Source: Sthenelais limicola (lineage: Eukaryota; Annelida; Polychaeta; Phyllodocida; Sigalionidae). From it: 64,000 nucleotides of DNA. The notes beneath the pieces are model-generated. The model was not told the DNA's origin, ran no database searches, and was given only the letters and a program-made list of their open reading frames with translations. Positions within the stretch are counted from its first letter, which is position 1, and each line of letters begins with the position of its first letter. The stretch is from positions 117,736,013 to 117,800,012 of the forward strand of contig OW804097.1 of NCBI GenBank assembly GCA_942159475.1, in the 5' to 3' direction. The position numbers and the translations under genes are program-made. Positions 51,501 through 60,500 of this stretch are shown piece by piece.

Positions 51501-54500
51501 AGATATAAACACGGCCACGTGCTGCGATATATGTGTTGTCAACCCAACTGTAGTAATTTTGAAAATTCAGATGGAGAAGAAACGTCCAACTACTGTTGTT
51601 ACCAAAGTTTTCTTGTTTTTTATTATAAAAACGCAGTTCCTACATGTTTCGCCCCTTGATATTGTTGATATTATGGAAGGGATTTTGTTTTATAAATAAA
51701 TGATAAAGGCAAACTCTACCCAAACTTAAAAAATATAACAACGTAATACGCAATAGTGTATAAATAATGAATTTTAAGTACCCATGGTTAACTCAACCCT
51801 AGACTTTCAAAAACAACGCAAGAGCAATTTACATTTGGCAGGATGACTATTATATTTAAATGATATATATGTACAACTATAAGATCTTATATACCCACAA
51901 CCATGACTAATGATCATCGATTGAACCCCTTCCCTTATGTTAAATTTGAGGCACCCATATTGTATATCTAATTGTAAAAGAAAACTACCACTGTACATTT
52001 GTAGAGAATCATCGACAGTCAATGACTGAGATGACATTGTTACTCTACACACAAACCATGTAAGAACCACCAAGGGAGCTGGAATCCATTATCCTCCCGC
52101 ACGCTGAACCGCTCCTTTGATTGGCTAGTATATTAGCAATAAAAGTTTTCAAATATCAAACTCACCTCGTTGCTAACTGTCTTCCCATTATTCACACTGG
52201 CTTTCATTCTGATCTCTACTTCACGACGCAGCGCTTCCAACTGGAAAGATATCATCGACGTAATTCAAAACACTGAAAATCGAAAAAGTGGCAAAATCAA
52301 TCGACTCGGTCTAGAACTTACAGTGATGAATTAAACAAACGCTCACTTCTGATTCCTTTGTCAGATCAAATTCTCTTCCACTGTCCTTAAACATAGCAAT
52401 GTGATAAGGTCCTTCGCTCAGAGTAACTTTGACCGGTGATCGGGTCATCATTTCGCCCGAACCTCTGTAAAAGCGATTTATTTTGATTAACATCGCCAAA
52501 TAAAGTTATGCTTGTAAGATGTCACGCTCCCAAATTTATTGATTATGTAATGTGATGTAACAGTTTTAATATTAATCGTACATTATAACAGTACCGATAT
52601 TTCAATAGTAAAGAGTGATTTCTTCGGATAATAGAGAAGTAAGTCTTCCCTTTCAAAGACATGAAAAAAAAGTTCCATAAACTGCATCTACTCAAAGAAT
52701 TGGAAACAGCTTAACTGTATATGACAATAAAAATATTATAATAATTAAGGTAGAAGGGACCTCCTGGTAGAGCTATGATTAGCATAGAATGGGGTACCCA
52801 TTTCCAGGTATTGAATTGAACTTATTGATGTAACTGTATTGAACTGGAAATAAACTACATACATACATGTATACATACATGTATACATACATACATAGAG
52901 AACATGTTTCCCCCAAATAACAATTCCCTGGTGCATTAATTACAAGAAAATCACAAAGCATTACAAACCTGGGGAAGATTCTTGCCCGCGCGATCATTTC
53001 TAAGACACTTGTCTTTCCTGAACTCTGGTCTCCCACCACAACAACCTGCAATACCGAGAATTGAACAGATCCTAAATAACGTTTGTCTATTTAGTAGTGA
53101 AGAGCTTATCGACAGGCATACACAAAATAGGCTCAATCACATGGGGTGGGTGTGTGTGTGGGGGGGGGGGCAGCTCAACACACTAAATAAATTCTGCTAA
53201 ATTAAGCTGAAATATGACAAATAGTGGCTATATCTGAGTAAATTCAAGTATATTCGGCATTGCATTGATTCTAGCAATGTGTTTGGTTAGGTTGAACTGT
53301 ATTTTGAACCTTATTTTCGTCTGAAATCTGGATTATTTGAGAAGATTGGCGAAGTTGAATTGTACATTTTCTGAAAATCTGACCCATAATTATTTGGTAT
53401 TGCGTTGATGCAAAAATATCTCTGAGTTTGTCTTATTTTGGTGAGGATTGGTGAAGGCGAATTGTAGACTTGATGACGACTACAAACAAACTTACCCGCG
53501 GTAGATGGTCCTGAGTATTGTAGCTCGAGTCATAGTCTGCCAGCTCATCTAGAACTTCAGAATACATATCAATCAGGGATCGCTTCATTTTACGGGGACG
53601 TCTCCCGTTCTTCATGGCCTTCAATAGCAACTGCTTCTTAAGTTCTCTGTTATCTTTCTCCAGACGATCAATTTCCTTTTGTAGACGAACCTGTCAGAAT
53701 GGCGAGAATTCATTGATAGTTACATAACATGTGCATCGTTTAGATGTTTGTCAGTATCAAAGGATTTCAGGCTTGGAATCAGTTTCATCTGTGATACAAA
53801 ATTTCAGATTAGACAAATAATTCATTTTGATAATTTTTAGCCGTACCTGCACACCCATCATTTCTTCCTGCATTTCCTCAACACGGTTTTTCGCTGGTGA
53901 CTGAAAAGATATTTTTAAGATTATCAACACTGTAAATTTGTTTAAGATTCTTAATTGAGTTAAGTAGAGACAACTCAACTGAAGATGACTTGAAACGTAC
54001 CACCTGTGTGGAATTGTTTGTCGAAATAAAATATGTTAAAAAAATAATTTAAGATTCTAAATTGAGTTAAGTAGAGACAACTCAACTGAAGACAGGCCTT
54101 GGAAGTGAATTGTAGTTACATTTTTTATTGACGACCCTATTTTTAAGATTATCAACACTGTAAAGTCATACTTCTTATTTTTTTCCATTTTTTTTTTCAT
54201 GTTATTAATATTTTATACGACTCGAGGGTAAGAGAATCAACTGGAAATGACAGAAATCATCATGTAAAACAAAGCATCGAGAGTAAGATGGAGAAAATCT
54301 TTCGGTGTATAGTATTGAAATTAATCACTCACACTTCCATCTCCACTGCTTTTGGGTGAAAACACACTCAGAGGCACTGCATTTTGAATTGAAACTGATG
54401 AGCCAGCATCCGGCACTGAAAAGAAACACTTATCCATTAATAAGAACTATAATACCAGAGGGTTTGTGATTTGTGATGATAAATCATCTAAGATGTTAAT

Positions 54501-57500
54501 AATCAAGTAAGCACTAGTTCTACATACAAACGGGTATCAAAAATCAAATTCAATGATCTAAAAATCAATTCTACAGATGACAAATTTAATCCAATGTAAA
54601 AGCATGCTCAAAAGTCAAACAGAAAAGCATCAGGAAGAAACAAATAGCAATTCAGTGAGACAGGTATAATATGCAAATTTTGTTTTTGTTTTTGGGGGCA
54701 AAACTAAGATCAAAATGTTGGCGGCAACGATTTTTTTTCTGAAGAGGTACTGGGAAAGGAAATTCGTTTCGATTTTTTCCGGGCTAAAATAAGATCAAAT
54801 TTTGCTGCAACGATTCTTTTTTTTTCCGAAGAGGTACAAGGAAACGAAATTCGCTTCGAATTTCAGTGAATTTTTGGCGCACTTCGTCGCACACGATAAA
54901 ATTCCATTCCACAAGTTTAGGGGGATTAAAATCTGAATCAGTAGGCGTAAATAAGTCCTACTTCTATAGATCTGAATGATAAGTAGTAACTGGAATAATC
55001 TACACACCTGCACCTGCGCCCATGGCTGCCCCAAGAGGGATTCCTGAAGATAATCCAAAATAAAACACCACGCTCAGATTTATTTTTAATTAACTACAAG
55101 AAAGAGCTAATGAATTTAGGGAACGAAATTTAGGTTTGTAACACAAAACAAAATGCTATATGTTCCCATTGGAAAAAGAAATTGTAGCGCAAAATGTAAT
55201 GATACCCTTCATGTTATGTGAAACTAAAATTACTATGTGGGAATTAAGACTCGCATCCGAGAGGAACACCCACCAATGATTAAAAAGAAGCCAACGAAAT
55301 TCCATCTTTCTATTATTCTCGTCAGTCCATTACTGATGTCTGTGCGGACTGTTGTGCACCGTGTGCAGTTATTCCAGTTTGTATTTCATGATGTAAGTTC
55401 CCATGCTATTATTCTTCTAGTTTAAATACATATAACAGTGACACGAATTTGGATAGTACAGTAGAGGGAGGAGGGCTCGCTGTATATCAGAGAGGCTGGC
55501 TTGTTTAAATGATGTAAAGATCGAGAGAGCATAATAAACTTGATCTTGTTGTTTTATTAAATACTCTCGAGCTTTCGGGCGACTTGCCCTTCTTCAGGAG
55601 TTGGTGGTCAATTTGGATAGTTTAAGGACACATTGTGTGATGCATGAAGGGAGAAAAACGAAGGTCTGTAGGTATGATTCCCCCAGCACATATATATGAA
55701 AGAACGTGGAATCCCGGTCTGAATACAGTAAGTATGATTGCTTTCAGAGACAGATTAACTGTTGAGTTAAGGGTGGTCTCCACTGGCTGCGGTAAGCTCT
55801 GCGGTAAGCCTTGCGATGGTGCTGTGTTGGTGAGGAGTGACGAGGTCCTCCCTACATGGTTCACTGACCATGTAAACAAGGACCTCGTCATTCCTTTCCA
55901 CCTACAGAACCAGCACAAACCATCGCAAGGCTTACCGCAGAGCTTACCGCAGCCAGTGGAGAAGCTGCATAAAGGTTCGGAGAGTGACACATAATCCCAA
56001 AATAGGAAGCATATAATCGAACGATAGGGCGGAATGCTTAAGACAATAAAAGTAACAACGGTAACTAAAAGCAGGGATAAAATTATAACAGGCAAAACTG
56101 AGCCCATTAAAACACAACCCAGGCTCTGAACAGGACAATACAACATAAATACCACGTTCCATTTCTACTCACCACACAAATAATTAGATTAACATATTAT
56201 CGATGTGAGATATTTACAAGTAAGCAAATAAGCAACAATTCATGTGATGTCATTATGCATTAAGCAACAAGTTATTATCTCATTTTCGACGAATGAGAAC
56301 TATCACTCTGTGAAACTTTGTCAATAAAATTTATTAAAAAAAAAATTGTTGTTTGTTAGGAGATTACTATGAGATTAAGCTGGAATTATCTACAACAACT
56401 ACTGCTTGCTACAACTTCCATCTGATAGTATATTATAAGTCGTATATGGTATACAAGGCAGTTAGACTTTACCTTCCCCACTTTCCATAGCGGCATCTAA
56501 CCACTCAAATACAGACTGCATATCCGGTAATTCAGGCTTGGTGAATCCCTGTAAAAGAATAGACAAAACGAAATAACCACAATTGTCATTGTTTATAGAT
56601 AAAATTTGGCGTAAAAGATAATAATATCACAACATGAACACTGATGCTGCTTCATAACATTAAAGCATTTCATTTGTTTTTTTTTACATTTTTTTATCAG
56701 GACTAGATCACCGCAATTGTGGTCTTACTCTAGTACCTGAGGGAGAAGGTGAAATTGTAGCCGCGTCCGGGTTCGAACCCACAACATGTTACTCATGCCA
56801 CTCGGCTGACCCAGCACTTTAGACCACTGGGCCACCCTACATTTGTTTTTATTCATATGATTGATATGTTATTCTGTACTCTCATTTATAGTAATGATTT
56901 GGACGTGTAATAATGAATATATAAGTTTAACACGAGTTCACGCACCTTATCTGGAATGGAGATATCAGGGAGGCGTAAGGAATCTGTGATGTTCTTGATT
57001 TTCTGGTGAAGTTCGTCCAACTGCTGCTGACTAGGAATATATTCATTCATCCACCCAAAGTCTGGGATTTTGTCCCTCCAACCTTCGTAGGTCTGGTATC
57101 AAAGAAAATACAATTTTATTTTACCGGACGAATTTGAAAGTTCTGCGTTGGCACTTTAATAAACATCAACCACATTTAATAATATTTATAAGCGCGGGGA
57201 AATTCAGATTAAAACCAATATCAAATGACATCATACTAATTCCAGAAAGTTTGTTTTTTTTTTGTTTTTTTTTACATCAATGACCTGATTGCAATTTCAA
57301 AAAATATAAGAGAGGTGCCCTACCTTGTGTAGAGATACCCCTCCTCCAATTGCTGAAGTGAGTACGAGGTACCTAATCTTGAGGAAACGCCCCATAGTTC
57401 CAGCTAACCGGGCGAGGGACCCAGCCTGTCGTGCAGGTACACGCAGCAAACCCCCGAAGAGGAAAAATCTGTGGGTGTGAAATATGGTTACAATACATGG

Positions 57501-60500
57501 AAACTTTGTTACTTAATAGTGCGTCACTACACAGTTGGAGATCTGATCATCGACTAAAAGTATTGGTTATAATCTATGTACCACCCATGCTCACGAATAT
57601 TAAATACTTTTCAATAGACAATCAACCTCTTTTTCCTAGCTCTAACTTTCAAAACTCTCCATATTGTATTCATATAGGCAAGACTTATTGCGGGTGGTGA
57701 AGTACAGATCCATCATAAATATTTTAATACCCCCCGCCACAAATAAAATGATAGTTATCCCCCAGTCAGCCCTAACCCTTAAGCCAGGGAGATACCAGAC
57801 AAGGCAACGCTGCTGTAATAGCTGGCAACAGATGGGAGTAGACGTCGGATGCATGTATCGTGAGTACAACCTACAATATTACCACTCTTTCCACCAACTA
57901 ACTTAAACCCTGCCCACACACAGCCGATTTGGCTCCCGATTTGTCCCCCGATACTGGTCTTCCAATGAATCCTAGGATTTCATTTCCAATCCTGGTTGAT
58001 GTTATTTCAAAAACATAAATAAGGACTTGAAATGAAATCGTAGGATTTATCGGGAGACCAAAATCGGGGGGCAATCGGGAGCCAAATCGGCTGTGTGTGT
58101 CCACGGCTTTAGGCTTAGGGCATAGCGTAGTAAAGGGGTACCCACACAGAGCTCATTTTACGGCCGATTTGGCCTTAAGATTATGTCTACGATTTAATTC
58201 CAAACCCCGATTAGTCGTAGGATCCTAAGACTAATCGTAGGACCAATCGTGCTACTATTTGTTCCCCGATTTGGAGGTCACAGGGCCGATTTCACCGCCG
58301 ATTCACTGATATTTAGTCGTACGATTTGGACATTGAAAAAAATACAGTTCTACGATCTGTGTTGCCAGTGTGGCTTGTGTCCCGACCAGTCTTAGATTCT
58401 CCTAAAATGGTCTACGACAGATCGGGACAGCTCCTACGACATTCCATTTAATGGAAAGTCGTGGCCAGACCCCCGATTTATTCAAAATATGTTTTTTTTT
58501 AATTTGTGAAAAATAATTTCCGACACTATTTTCGTTTTACCGAAAGCTGTAACTTCTAAGCTATTAGGGGTACAATAACGTCTTATACATCAAATTAAAG
58601 GTAATGTTGTGGTCTACAAATAATTTAATATGCACAAACCTGTAGGATTGATATTTTGGTCGATATTCAAGAAAATGTGAGATATTATATTAAATATATA
58701 TTACTCTATACACATTCCAGCAAAAATAAATTCTGTTTCATTTGGTGGTGGAGTCAGCCAAAACCTTAAAAATGCTTTGACAACTGATTTTTTAAAAGAA
58801 GCAAGTTAAATCGTGGTGAAATCTACCCAGTCTGGGTTGATATCACCACAATTTCACATTTTCCCTGAATCGGGTCAGATTTTGGGTCTGTGTGGGTCGA
58901 AAAAAGTCGTCCGATTCTGTTTTTTTACCACGATTTGGGACACAATTGGCGCCACGATCAATCTTAGACCTTGAACTCGTACGATTTCGCAAACCGATCC
59001 AGTGTGTGTACCCCTTAAGTCTCTGGCATGAAACATGAGCCATACAAGTTTGTTGACAGTTTTGTTATATTTATTACTACTAAATGTTTCTTTTTTTGCG
59101 GACGTGCTTTGACGTTATAATAATACGAAATATTTATTCATATTATTTATATAGTGGTCATAATACAACAAAAGATTATAGTTTTCTCAATCAAATAATG
59201 GCTTAGTTGATTGCAAACTGTCTATTCCAGACATACCTTTGGTTGTTATGGACCGTAGACACAGGTTGTCGTAGAGTTGAATAGAATTTCATAGATGGAA
59301 TTCCTGTTTGTGGAGACAGTACAAGAGCTTTGCTTTGTGGGTTGGTCTGAACCAAAGCTCTTGACCGAACAGATCGGGAGCTGGTCCTTGCAGCAGATTG
59401 GTAGAGGCATTTCTCACAGGCAGGACTGAAATAGGACAACGTGTTAATAAAATTATAGTTTAAGTCCAATAAAAAGTGCCAAAATTCCACTCCACAATTC
59501 TCTTTTTCAACCAAGTCATAAGCTAAAAGTATCTGAAATTCAGACGGTTGGCAGCACCCCTCCCAACATAATAAAATTATGGTATAATTATATTATTCCA
59601 GGAATAATGTGTTTAGAAATTACCGCTCGGGGACATGATATTCATAAGCAACTGGTTAGGGTTAATTCCGATATTACAAAGTCATTAGTGTATCAATTAA
59701 ATCATATGCCTATATATGAGAGTGCTGCACTCCGAGCGGCATCGGTACATTACACCGATGAATAATGGTAATAATATGGATTTTGTACTGTTTATTTTGC
59801 AAAACTACATGGTACAAATTAGGTAAGACTCTAAGTACAAAATAAAACAAACTCTTAAAACTAGTTCACTTCAGATTAATATTGAGTCTTTCAACACAAT
59901 CATGTCTAGTAATGCCACTAATGGTCATATATCACCTAGCCCTAGACAGACTGGTCATTTCCGCAACTATAAGTGAAGCTCACAATCATGGTCATGAGTT
60001 GGGAGGTGTGTGTGTGTGGGGGGGGGGGGGGGGGGGGGGGAGAGAGAGAGAGAGAGAATTATTCATTATTGATTGCAATAATGCAGTGAAATATTACACA
60101 ATTGTGTAAGTTTTCACAACATCAATCATATTTGGGAATATTGCCATTTCACAATTGTTCTGTATGGCCAATATTGGCTTTTATTTAAATATGTTTTAAA
60201 TCTAATGAATTAATTGTTTTATTGCCGTTAGTCGTTACTCATTTAATACCGTACTGCGTTAGATTAATTTCCTCCAAAGATTCATAAAATAAGAACTTCA
60301 TGAGACATAACTCAGAACCTCATAGCTTACGCACGTGATCGTAATGAGATGCAAGTGAAGATCGTAGGCCTACAAATAAGACAAGGCCTAGCGGGACTAC
60401 GAGGCAAACGAATCGTGAGCAGATTCACTGTCTCACTCTCAGTGTCTAGCGAGATGTGACATGAATCCCTGGTGGAGGAGTGACAGCCGGCGAAGAGCCG

